Under the pieces are notes generated by a model. It ran no database searches and was not told where the DNA came from. It was given only the letters and a program-made list of their open reading frames with translations. A stretch of 64,000 nt of DNA from Streptomyces griseocarneus. GTDB lineage: Bacteria; Actinomycetota; Actinomycetes; Streptomycetales; Streptomycetaceae. The position numbers and the translations under genes were made by a program. This document shows positions 54,083-64,000 of the stretch, one piece after another. The stretch lies in contig NZ_BNBL01000007.1 in assembly GCF_014655595.1 (NCBI RefSeq), forward strand, positions 263,909 to 327,908, read 5' to 3'. Positions within the stretch are counted from its first letter, which is position 1; each line of letters starts with the position of its first letter.

Positions 54083-54649
54083 GTGGCATCCACGAACGAC
54101 CTCAAGAACGGCATGGTGCTCAAGCTCGAAGGCGGCCAGCTCTGGTCCGTCGTCGAGTTCCAGCACGTCAAGCCCGGTAAGGGCCCCGCCTTCGTCCGTA
54201 CGAAGCTGAAGAACGTGCTCTCCGGCAAGGTGGTCGACAAGACCTTCAACGCCGGCGTGAAGGTCGAGACGGCCACCGTTGACAAGCGGACGATGCAGTT
54301 CTCGTACATGGACGGCGAGTACTTCGTCTTCATGGACATGGACACGTACGACCAGCTGCACGTCGACCGCAAGGCCGTCGGCGACGCCGCCAACTTCCTG
54401 CTCGAGGGCTTCGAGGCCACCGTCGCGAAGCACGGCGAAGAGGTGCTCTACGTCGAGCTGCCGGCCGCGGTCGAGCTCGTCATCGAGCACACCGACCCGG
54501 GTGTCCAGGGCGACCGCTCCACCGGCGGCACCAAGCCCGCGAAGCTCGAGACCGGCTACGAGATCCAGGTCCCGCTCTTCATCACCACGGGTGAGAAGAT
54601 CAAGGTCGACACGCGCACCGGCGATTACCTCGGCCGGGTGAACAGCTAA
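54083..54649 (+). CDS. efp: Elongation factor P
   Basis: A 188-residue three-domain EF-P that rescues ribosomes at polyproline stretches. The tip loop reads HVKPGKGPAFVR, the proline-flanked PGKGP form found in actinobacteria. EF-P with this loop in Corynebacterium works with an unmodified lysine, and no modification enzyme gene is next to it here. GTG start with AGGAGA upstream. nusB starts two bases after its stop. Confidence 0.97.
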   Translation: MASTNDLKNGMVLKLEGGQLWSVVEFQHVKPGKGPAFVRTKLKNVLSGKVVDKTFNAGVKVETATVDKRTMQFSYMDGEYFVFMDMDTYDQLHVDRKAVGDAANFLLEGFEATVAKHGEEVLYVELPAAVELVIEHTDPGVQGDRSTGGTKPAKLETGYEIQVPLFITTGEKIKVDTRTGDYLGRVNS

Positions 54650-54651
54650 CC

Positions 54652-55080
54652 GTGTCCGCCCGCAGCAAGGCACGTAAGCGCGCCTTCCAGATCCTCTTCG
54701 AGGCCGACCAGCGCGGTTCCACCGTGCAGAACGTCCTCGCGGACTGGATCCGGCTTGCCCGGTCCGACGACCGTCAGCCGTCGGTCAATCCGTACACGAT
54801 GCAGCTCGTCGAGGGTTACGCGCAGCACGTCGCGCGGATCGACGAGCTGATCGCCACCTACGCGGTCGACTGGGACCTGGACCGGATGCCCGCCGCGGAC
54901 CGGAACATCGTCCGGCTCGGTGCGTACGAGCTGATCTGGGAGGACGAGACCCCGGACGCGGTGGCGATCGACGAGGCGGTGCAGCTCGCCAAGGAGTTCT
55001 CCACCGACGACTCGCCCGCCTTTGTCAACGGCCTGCTGGGTCGTTTCAAGGAGCTCAAGCCGAGCATTCGGCGCTCATAA
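54652..55080 (+). CDS. nusB: Transcription antitermination factor NusB
   Basis: A 142-residue all-helical NusB. ARSKARKRAFQILFEADQRG at the N terminus is the arginine-rich RNA-contact region, and PDAVAIDEAVQLAKEFSTDDSPAFVNGLLGRF at the C terminus is the family signature. It joins NusE (S10) at boxA to allow readthrough of rRNA operons. GTG start; efp-nusB order is common in bacteria. Confidence 0.95.
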   Translation: MSARSKARKRAFQILFEADQRGSTVQNVLADWIRLARSDDRQPSVNPYTMQLVEGYAQHVARIDELIATYAVDWDLDRMPAADRNIVRLGAYELIWEDETPDAVAIDEAVQLAKEFSTDDSPAFVNGLLGRFKELKPSIRRS

Positions 55081-55087
55081 CGCAACA

Positions 55088-55135
55088 ACCGCCGTGGGGC
55101 GGGAAACCCGGCCGGGTTTCCCGCCCCACGGCGGT
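55088..55135. terminator. Perfect 24-bp inverted repeat between nusB and bldD
   Basis: Bases 55088-55111 and 55112-55135 are exact complements, starting ACCGCCGTGGGG and ending CCCCACGGCGGT, with no unpaired base at the centre, followed by TTGTT. It can end both convergent transcripts. Confidence 0.92.
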
Positions 55136-55169
55136 TTGTTATCGGCAAAAGAAGGCCGCCCTGCGGCCG

Positions 55170-55670
55170 CTACGCGTCCTCGTGCTGCACGGCACGACGC
55201 GCGTCGGCGTCCAGGACGCCCCAGCTGATCAGCTGCTCGGTGAGCACCGAGGGCGACTGGTCGTAGATCACGGCGAGGGTGCGCAGGTCGTCCTGGCGGA
55301 TCGAGAGGACCTTGCCGTTGTAGTCGCCGCGCTGGCTCTGGATGGTCGCGGCGTAGCGCTGGAGCGGGCCCGCCTTCTCGGCCGGGACGTGGGCGAGACG
55401 CTCCAGGTCCAGGACCAGCTTCGGCGGGGGCTCGGCGGCGCCGCCGGGCGTGGTGCCGGGCAGCAGCTCCTGCACGGGCACACCGTAGAAGTCGGCCAGC
55501 TCGGCAAGGCGCTGCACGGTCACGGCACGGTCGCCGCGCTCGTACGAACCCACTACGACGGCCTTCCAGCGCCCCTGGGACTTCTCCTCGACGCCATGAA
55601 GGGAGAGGCCCTGCTGGGTGCGGATGGCGCGGAGCTTGGCCCCGAGCTGTTTGGCGTATTCGCTGGACAT
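55170..55670 (-). CDS. bldD: Developmental master regulator BldD
   Basis: A 166-residue c-di-GMP-responsive repressor. The N-terminal HTH_3 domain (about 1-80) reads LGAKLRAIRTQQGLSLHGVEEKS and VVVGSYERGDRAVTVQRLAELADFYGV. The C-terminal domain has the c-di-GMP signature RGD-x8-RQDD (RGDYNGKVLSIRQDD), which binds a c-di-GMP tetramer that dimerises the protein and represses sporulation genes. ATG at 55670 with GGGGAG upstream; a 23-residue upstream extension in the same frame is Arg-rich and rejected. BldD boxes lie in its own promoter region. Confidence 0.97.
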   Translation of the reverse strand: MSSEYAKQLGAKLRAIRTQQGLSLHGVEEKSQGRWKAVVVGSYERGDRAVTVQRLAELADFYGVPVQELLPGTTPGGAAEPPPKLVLDLERLAHVPAEKAGPLQRYAATIQSQRGDYNGKVLSIRQDDLRTLAVIYDQSPSVLTEQLISWGVLDADARRAVQHEDA

Positions 55671-55730
55671 AAAGCTCCCCGGACGCTGTATCGACGTGCG
55701 ACGGCGTCTTCTGCGACTGCCGCGTGTCTG

Positions 55731-55760
55731 GTAACTCACTGTGAGGTTACGCAGCGTAAT
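55731..55760. promoter_or_regulatory. BldD operator region at the bldD promoter
   Basis: GTTACGCAGCGTAAT (55746-55760) fits the BldD box nTnACnC(A/T)GnGTnAn at every defined position. An adjacent palindrome GTAACTCACTGTGAGGTTAC (55731-55750) has the older TCAC-AGTGA half-site pattern on the reverse strand. BldD is known to repress its own gene. Confidence 0.82.
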
Positions 55761-55872
55761 CTCGGTTCGTCAAGCCGAATGCCGCCCGCTCTGGGCCGTC
55801 AGGGGGTGATGGCAAGAGGCGCCCGGCGGTGCTGGTACGGTGAAACATGTAAATCCGACGTCCTTTAAAGTC

Positions 55873-55896
55873 CGTCCCGTGAGGCGGAGAAGGAGG
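55873..55896 (+). promoter_or_regulatory. PyrR-binding RNA motif ahead of the pyrR ribosome binding site
   Basis: CGTCCCGTGAGGCG (55873-55886) matches the PyrR binding-loop consensus ARUCCNGNGAGGYU except at its two ends, which form a C-G pair here. The stem TCCG/CGGA flanks it, and the SD sequence GGAGAAGGAGG (55886-55896) starts immediately. This is the arrangement expected for translational repression by UMP-bound PyrR, as reported in mycobacteria. Confidence 0.7.
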
Positions 55897-55906
55897 TCCG
55901 TTTCGT

Positions 55907-56476
55907 ATGGACGCAATTCCTGCTGCGCGTCCCGTGCTGGAAGCACCGGACATCGCCCGGGTCCTGACCCGGATCGCTCATGAGATCGTCGAGCGCGCCA
56001 AGGGCGCCGACGACGTCGTACTCCTCGGCATCCCCACGCGTGGCGTCTTCCTCGCCCGCCGGCTGGCGGCCAAGCTCGAGGAGATCACCGGCGGCAAGAT
56101 GCCGGTCGGCTCCCTCGACATCACCATGTACCGCGACGATCTGCGGCTGCGCCCGGCCCGTGCCCTCGCGCGCACCGAGATCCCCGGCGAGGGCATCGAC
56201 GGCAAGCTCGTCATCCTCGTCGACGACGTGCTCTTCTCCGGCCGCACCATCCGCGCCGCCCTCGACGCCATGAACGACCTCGGCCGGCCGCGCGCCGTCC
56301 AGCTGGCCGTCCTCGTCGACCGCGGCCACCGTGAACTTCCCATCCGTGCCGACTACGTCGGCAAGAACCTCCCCACGTCGTTGCGGGAGACGGTCAAGGT
56401 CCACCTGACCGAGGAGGACGGCCGCGACAGCGTGCTCCTCGGCGCGGGCGCGACCGCCCCGGCCGACGGGCAGTAG
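55907..56476 (+). CDS. pyrR: Bifunctional pyr operon regulator / uracil phosphoribosyltransferase PyrR
   Basis: A 189-residue PRTase-fold protein. The PRPP loop is VILVDDVLFSGRTIRAAL (about 103-120), with the PyrR-specific DITMYRDDL and VDRGHRELPIRADYVGKN blocks. UMP-bound PyrR binds pyr leader mRNA and lowers pyrimidine gene expression; it may also convert uracil to UMP. A binding-loop motif lies directly before its ribosome binding site. First gene of the pyrimidine operon. Confidence 0.96.
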   Translation: MDAIPAARPVLEAPDIARVLTRIAHEIVERAKGADDVVLLGIPTRGVFLARRLAAKLEEITGGKMPVGSLDITMYRDDLRLRPARALARTEIPGEGIDGKLVILVDDVLFSGRTIRAALDAMNDLGRPRAVQLAVLVDRGHRELPIRADYVGKNLPTSLRETVKVHLTEEDGRDSVLLGAGATAPADGQ

Positions 56477-56565
56477 TCCCCCGTCACGGACCCGGTGATC
56501 CCGGGGCCGTGCCGCGGCATGCCCGTCCGTACCCCCGCATACCTCCTCAACCACGGAGCAACCGG

Positions 56566-57555
56566 ATGCAGCGCCATCTCATCTCGGCCGCCGACCTCAC
56601 CCGCGACGACGCCGTCCTGATCCTCGACACCGCCGAGGAAATGGCCCGGGTCGCCGACCGGCCCATCAAGAAGCTGCCGACCCTGCGCGGCCGCACCGTC
56701 GTCAACCTCTTCTTCGAGGACTCGACGCGGACCCGCATCTCGTTCGAGGCCGCCGCCAAGCGGCTCTCCGCCGACGTCATCAACTTCTCCGCCAAGGGCT
56801 CCTCGGTCTCCAAGGGCGAGTCGCTCAAGGACACCGCCCTGACCCTGGAGGCCATGGGCGCGGACGCGGTCGTCATCCGCCACCACGCCTCCGGCGCCCC
56901 CTACCGGCTGGCGAACTCCGGCTGGATCGACGGCGCCGTCGTCAACGCCGGCGACGGCACCCACGAGCACCCCACCCAGGCCCTGCTGGACGCCTTCACC
57001 ATGCGCCGCCGCCTGGTCGGCCGGGACGCCGGGCTCGGCAAGGACCTGTCCGGGCGCCGCATCACGATCGTCGGCGACGTGCTGCACAGCCGCGTCGCCC
57101 GCTCCAACGTGCTCCTGCTGCACACCCTCGGCGCCGAGGTCACGCTGGTCGCGCCGCCCACGCTGGTGCCGGTGGGCGTCGAGAGCTGGCCCTGCGAGGT
57201 CTCCTACGACCTCGACGCGGTGCTGCCGAAGTCCGACGCCGTGATGATGCTGCGGGTGCAGCGCGAGCGGATGAACGCCGCGTTCTTCCCGACCGAGCGC
57301 GAGTACGCGCGCCGCTACGGCCTCGACGGCGACCGCATGGCGAAGATGCCGGAGCACGCCGTCGTGATGCACCCCGGCCCGATGAACCGCGGCATGGAGA
57401 TCACCGCCGAGGTCGCCGACTCCGCGCGCTGCACGGCCGTCGAGCAGGTCGCCAACGGCGTCTCGACCCGCATGGCCGTCCTGTACCTGCTGCTCGGCGG
57501 CTCCGAGCCGGCCGTCACGAACAACGCCACCGCCCGCACCGAGGAGAACAAGTAA
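56566..57555 (+). CDS. pyrB: Aspartate carbamoyltransferase catalytic subunit
   Basis: A 329-residue enzyme joining carbamoyl phosphate and aspartate. FFEDSTRTRISFEAAAKRL holds the carbamoyl-phosphate site, HPTQALLDAF and HPGPMNRGMEI are also diagnostic. No pyrI regulatory subunit gene follows, so it is not the E. coli holoenzyme type. ATG at 56566 with GGAG upstream; an in-frame ATG at 56509 adds a poorly conserved leader. pyrC begins two bases after its stop. Confidence 0.96.
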   Translation: MQRHLISAADLTRDDAVLILDTAEEMARVADRPIKKLPTLRGRTVVNLFFEDSTRTRISFEAAAKRLSADVINFSAKGSSVSKGESLKDTALTLEAMGADAVVIRHHASGAPYRLANSGWIDGAVVNAGDGTHEHPTQALLDAFTMRRRLVGRDAGLGKDLSGRRITIVGDVLHSRVARSNVLLLHTLGAEVTLVAPPTLVPVGVESWPCEVSYDLDAVLPKSDAVMMLRVQRERMNAAFFPTEREYARRYGLDGDRMAKMPEHAVVMHPGPMNRGMEITAEVADSARCTAVEQVANGVSTRMAVLYLLLGGSEPAVTNNATARTEENK

Positions 57556-57557
57556 CC

Positions 57558-58844
57558 ATGACGAAGATCCTGATCCGTGGTGCGAAGGTCCTCGGCGGCG
57601 AGCCGCAGGACGTGCTCATCGACGGCGAGACCATCGCCGAGGTCGGCACCGGCCTGAGCGCCGAGGGCGCCCAGGTGATCGAGGCCGACGGCAAGATCCT
57701 GCTGCCCGGCCTGGTCGACCTCCACACCCACCTGCGCGAGCCCGGCCGCGAGGACTCCGAGACCGTCCTGACCGGCACCCGCGCCGCCGCGAGCGGCGGC
57801 TACACCGCCGTCTTCGCCATGGCCAACACCTTCCCCGTCGCCGACACCGCCGGCGTCGTCGAGCAGGTCTGGCGCCTGGGCAAGGAGTCGGGCTACTGCG
57901 ACGTGCAGCCCATCGGCGCCGTCACGGTCGGACTCGAGGGCAAGCAGCTCGCCGAGCTCGGCGCCATGCACGACTCCGCCGCCGGCGTCACCGTCTTCTC
58001 CGACGACGGCAAGTGCGTCGACGACGCGGTGATCATGCGCCGTGCGCTGGAGTACGTGAAGGCCTTCGGCGGCGTCGTCGCCCAGCACGCCCAGGAGCCC
58101 CGGCTCACCGAGGGCGCCCAGATGAACGAGGGCGTCGTCTCCGCCGAGCTCGGCCTGGGCGGCTGGCCGGCCGTCGCCGAGGAGTCGGTCATCGCCCGCG
58201 ACGTCCTCCTCGCCGAGCACGTCGGCTCCCGGGTGCACATCTGCCACCTGTCCACGGCCGGCTCCGTCGAGATCGTCCGCTGGGCCAAGTCGCGCGGCAT
58301 CGACGTCACCGCCGAGGTCACCCCGCACCACCTGCTCCTGACCGACGAGCTCGTCCGCTCGTACAACCCGGTCTACAAGGTCAACCCGCCGCTGCGCACC
58401 GAGCGCGACGTGATGGCGCTGCGCGAGGCCCTGGCCGACGGCACGATCGACATCGTGGCCACCGACCACGCCCCGCACCCGCACGAGGACAAGGACTGCG
58501 AGTGGGCCGCGGCCGCCATGGGCATGGTGGGCCTGGAGACCGCGCTGTCGGTCGTCCAGGACACGATGGTCGAGACCGGGCTGCTGGACTGGGCCGGCGT
58601 CGCCGAGCGCATGTCGTTCAAGCCCGCCCGCATCGGCAGCCTCTCCGGTCACGGCCGCCCCATCGCCGCCGGGGAGCCCGCCAACCTCACCCTCGTCGAT
58701 TCCGCTTACCGTGGTGTCGTGGACCCCGCGGGCTTCGCCTCCCGCAGCCGCAACACCCCCTACGAGGGTCGTGAGCTGCCGGGTCGCGTCACCCACACCT
58801 TCCTGCGGGGCCGGGCGACGGTCGTGGACGGGAATCTCGCGTGA
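57558..58844 (+). CDS. pyrC: Dihydroorotase
   Basis: A 428-residue class I dihydroorotase (amidohydrolase fold) that makes dihydroorotate. Metal ligands: HTH in DLHTHLREPG, further His in HICHLST and VTPHHLLL, and the catalytic Asp in ATDHAPHP. It may associate with PyrB, as in class I enzymes of other bacteria. Stop overlaps the next start (GTGA). Confidence 0.95.
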   Translation: MTKILIRGAKVLGGEPQDVLIDGETIAEVGTGLSAEGAQVIEADGKILLPGLVDLHTHLREPGREDSETVLTGTRAAASGGYTAVFAMANTFPVADTAGVVEQVWRLGKESGYCDVQPIGAVTVGLEGKQLAELGAMHDSAAGVTVFSDDGKCVDDAVIMRRALEYVKAFGGVVAQHAQEPRLTEGAQMNEGVVSAELGLGGWPAVAEESVIARDVLLAEHVGSRVHICHLSTAGSVEIVRWAKSRGIDVTAEVTPHHLLLTDELVRSYNPVYKVNPPLRTERDVMALREALADGTIDIVATDHAPHPHEDKDCEWAAAAMGMVGLETALSVVQDTMVETGLLDWAGVAERMSFKPARIGSLSGHGRPIAAGEPANLTLVDSAYRGVVDPAGFASRSRNTPYEGRELPGRVTHTFLRGRATVVDGNLA

Positions 58845-59425
58845 CATCTGCACTCATCAATCTGGCGGCCGAGCGGAAGTCCGCCGACGTCACCGACTGG
58901 GCCGCGCGCCTCGGCTGGGTCGTCGGCCTGCTGCTCTTCATCGCGCTGGTGTACTGGCTGATGCGCGAGGGCTGGAAGTGGCGCGGCACGCTCCAGGGCG
59001 GCCTGCCCGAGCTGCCCGCCGCCCCGGCCGAGCCGGGCGAGCCCACCCTCACGATGAGCGGCCGCTACCACGGCTCCACCACCGCCGGCGAGTGGCTCGA
59101 CCGCATCGTCGCGCACGGCCTGGGCACCCGCAGCCGGGCCGAGCTCACCCTGACGGAGCAGGGCCTGGCCGTCACCCGGCCCGGCGCCCAGGACTTCTTC
59201 GTCCCGGCCGCCGCGCTGCGCGGCGCCCGGCTCGACAAGGGCATCGCGGGCAAGGTCCTCGCCGAGGGCGGCCTGCTCGTGATCACCTGGCAGCACGGCG
59301 ACACCACGATCGACTCCGGCTTCCGCTCCGACCGGGCGGCCGAGCACACGGCGTGGGTGGAGGCCCTCCAGGCCCTCGCCCCCTCGCACAACCAGCACAG
59401 CACCGACATGGAAGGCGCACGATGA
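58841..59425 (+). CDS. Hypothetical membrane protein between pyrC and carA (PH-like soluble domain)
   Basis: A 194-residue protein. One membrane segment at about 23-42 (LGWVVGLLLFIALVYWLM) precedes a linker and a soluble domain (about 65-180) with strand-like blocks (AELTLTEQGLAVTRPGAQDFFVPAAALRGARLDKG, LLVITWQHGDTTIDSGF), resembling bacterial PH-like domains. Mycobacteria have a membrane protein of unknown role at the same place (Rv1382), so the position is old. GTG overlaps the pyrC stop, and its stop overlaps the carA start (ATGA), so it is made with the pathway enzymes. Confidence 0.83.
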   Translation: MTSALINLAAERKSADVTDWAARLGWVVGLLLFIALVYWLMREGWKWRGTLQGGLPELPAAPAEPGEPTLTMSGRYHGSTTAGEWLDRIVAHGLGTRSRAELTLTEQGLAVTRPGAQDFFVPAAALRGARLDKGIAGKVLAEGGLLVITWQHGDTTIDSGFRSDRAAEHTAWVEALQALAPSHNQHSTDMEGAR

Positions 59426-60556
59426 CGACCTCCCCCAGGGGGACCGGCAAGCTCCCCGCCGTACTTGTCCTGGAGGACGGACGTACGTTCCGCGGCCGCG
59501 CCTACGGGGCCGTGGGGTCGACCTTCGGCGAGGCCGTGTTCTCCACCGGCATGACCGGCTACCAGGAGACCCTCACCGACCCCTCGTACCACCGCCAGGT
59601 CGTCGTCATGACGGCCCCGCACGTCGGCAACACCGGCGTCAACGACGAGGACCCCGAGTCCGGCCGCATCTGGGTCGCCGGGTACGTCGTCCGCGACCCC
59701 GCCCGCGTCCCGTCCAACTGGCGCTCGCGCCGCTCCCTGGACGACGAGCTGGCCCGCCAGGGCGTCGTCGGCATCAGCGGCATCGACACCCGCGCGCTCA
59801 CCCGCCACCTGCGCGAGCGCGGCGCGATGCGCGTCGGCATCTTCTCCGGCAACGCGCTGCCCGACGAGGGTGTCATGCTCGCCGAGGTCCGCCAGGCCCC
59901 CGAGATGAAGGGCGCCGACCTCTCCGCCGAGGTCGCCACCAAGGAGACGTACGTCGTCCCCGCGATCGGCGAGAAGAAGTTCACCGTCGCCGCGGTCGAC
60001 CTGGGCATCAAGGGCATGACCCCGCACCGGATGGCCGAGCGCGGCATCGAGGTGCACGTCCTGCCCGCGACCGCCACCGCCGAGGACGTCTACGCCGTGA
60101 ACCCCGACGGCGTGTTCTTCTCCAACGGCCCCGGCGACCCGGCCACCGCCGACCACCCGGTCTCCGTGATGCGCGAGGTCCTCTCCCGGAAGACCCCCCT
60201 GTTCGGCATCTGCTTCGGCAACCAGATCCTCGGCCGCGCCCTCGGCTTCGGCACCTACAAGCTGAAGTACGGCCACCGGGGCATCAACCAGCCCGTGCAG
60301 GACCGTACGACCGGCAAGGTCGAGGTCACCGCCCACAACCACGGCTTCGCCGTCGACGCCCCGCTCGACAAGGCGACCGACACGCCCTACGGCCGGGTCG
60401 AGGTCTCCCACGTCTGTCTCAACGACAACGTGGTCGAAGGCCTCCAGCTGCTCGACCAGCCGGCATTCAGCGTCCAGTACCACCCCGAGGCAGCCGCAGG
60501 ACCGCACGACGCCGCGTACCTGTTCGACCGCTTCGTCTCCCTGATGGAGGGCCAGC

Positions 60557-60564
<8 letters not shown>
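59422..60564 (+). CDS. carA: Carbamoyl phosphate synthase small subunit
   Basis: A 380-residue glutaminase subunit. The N-terminal domain (VLVLEDGRTFRGRAYG) is followed by a class I amidotransferase: FSNGPGDP, nucleophile GICFGNQILGRALG, and the His/Glu in QYHPEAAAGPHD. It supplies ammonia from glutamine to CarB. ATG overlaps the upstream stop; carB starts eight bases before its end. Confidence 0.97.
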
Positions 60565-63865
<3,301 letters not shown>

Positions 63866-63871
63866 TCCCTC

Positions 63872-63913
63872 CCGCCCACCCGCCCCCGGCCGTCGCCGGG
63901 GGCCGGTGGGCGG
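63872..63913 (+). terminator. Hairpin between carB and pyrD
   Basis: CCGCCCACC and GCCCCCGGC (63872-63890) pair with GCCGGGGGC and GGTGGGCGG (63895-63913), one mismatch, loop CGTC. pyrD may depend on read-through or its own promoter. Confidence 0.75.
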
Positions 63914-63955
63914 CTCTCGGAATCCCCCCTCGCCCGTGGAAGGCCCGCCACCACC

Positions 63956-64000
63956 ATGTACTCCCTCTTCTTCCGACTGATCTTCCAGCGGATGGACCCC
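63956..64000 (+). CDS. pyrD: Quinone-dependent dihydroorotate dehydrogenase, N-terminal fragment
   Basis: The frame opens at 63956 and is cut by the window end after 15 codons (MYSLFFRLIFQRMDP). This matches the amphipathic N terminus of class 2 PyrD, which attaches to the membrane and hands electrons to menaquinone. AAGG lies upstream. It follows carB in the pyrimidine cluster, which supports the call. Confidence 0.75.
   Translation, partial: MYSLFFRLIFQRMDP

Overview
The window is a high-GC, gene-dense actinobacterial chromosome segment and almost certainly comes from a Streptomyces. The evidence is the near-exclusive use of G or C at third codon positions, frequent GTG/TTG starts, ATGA/GTGA stop-start overlaps, and diagnostic development genes (an SsgB-type sporulation protein and BldD). 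From memory, the gene order resembles the S. coelicolor chromosome from about ssgB to the carAB genes, in reverse orientation; this was not checked against a database. There is no prophage, insertion sequence, CRISPR array or rRNA operon. The window is core chromosome, so the points of interest are small modules, altered active sites and regulatory sites rather than a mobile island. No gap between genes exceeds 300 bases.

Layout. 1-8.9 kb: end of pabB, then pabC (folate), a tandem GNAT acetyltransferase, a DsbA/FrnE-like thiol protein, small membrane proteins, a CGNR zinc-finger regulator, ssgB, two identical tRNA-Val(CAC) genes flanking a SRPBCC protein, a DnaQ-like exonuclease, and a DUF4365 nuclease-like/OB-like gene pair. 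8.9-21.5 kb: thrS, a HIT-family gene, then pgsA, patA and pimA (phosphatidylinositol mannoside synthesis). This order is interrupted by a block holding a NodB-like lipoprotein, a YVTN beta-propeller lipoprotein, an unknown 574-residue membrane protein and an EF-G2 paralogue. 21.6-38 kb: pdxS-pdxT (vitamin B6), yebC, ruvC-ruvA-ruvB (Holliday junction processing), yajC-secD-secF (protein export), apt and relA (purine salvage, stringent response), a DUF349 protein, a membrane cyclophilin, a glyoxalase II-like hydrolase and hisS. 38-48.6 kb: a VKOR-family protein, rarA, a HugZ/DUF2470 protein behind an iron-box-like palindrome, rpsD, two small membrane proteins, alaS, ruvX, mltG and aroE. 48.7-55 kb: aroC-aroK-aroB-aroQ (shikimate pathway), a P-loop kinase-like protein, an M24 peptidase homologue, efp and nusB. 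55.1 kb to the end: bldD (minus strand), divergent from pyrR-pyrB-pyrC-membrane protein-carA-carB and the start of pyrD (de novo pyrimidine synthesis).

Regulation readable from sequence: a PyrR-binding-loop motif directly ahead of the pyrR ribosome binding site, a BldD box in the bldD promoter region shared with pyrR, a sigma-H-like promoter before ssgB, an iron-box-like palindrome between the HugZ-like gene and rpsD, and many strong hairpin terminators. Coordinates of starts were chosen from ribosome binding sites, overlaps and family start positions. All functional calls come from motif recognition without database searches.
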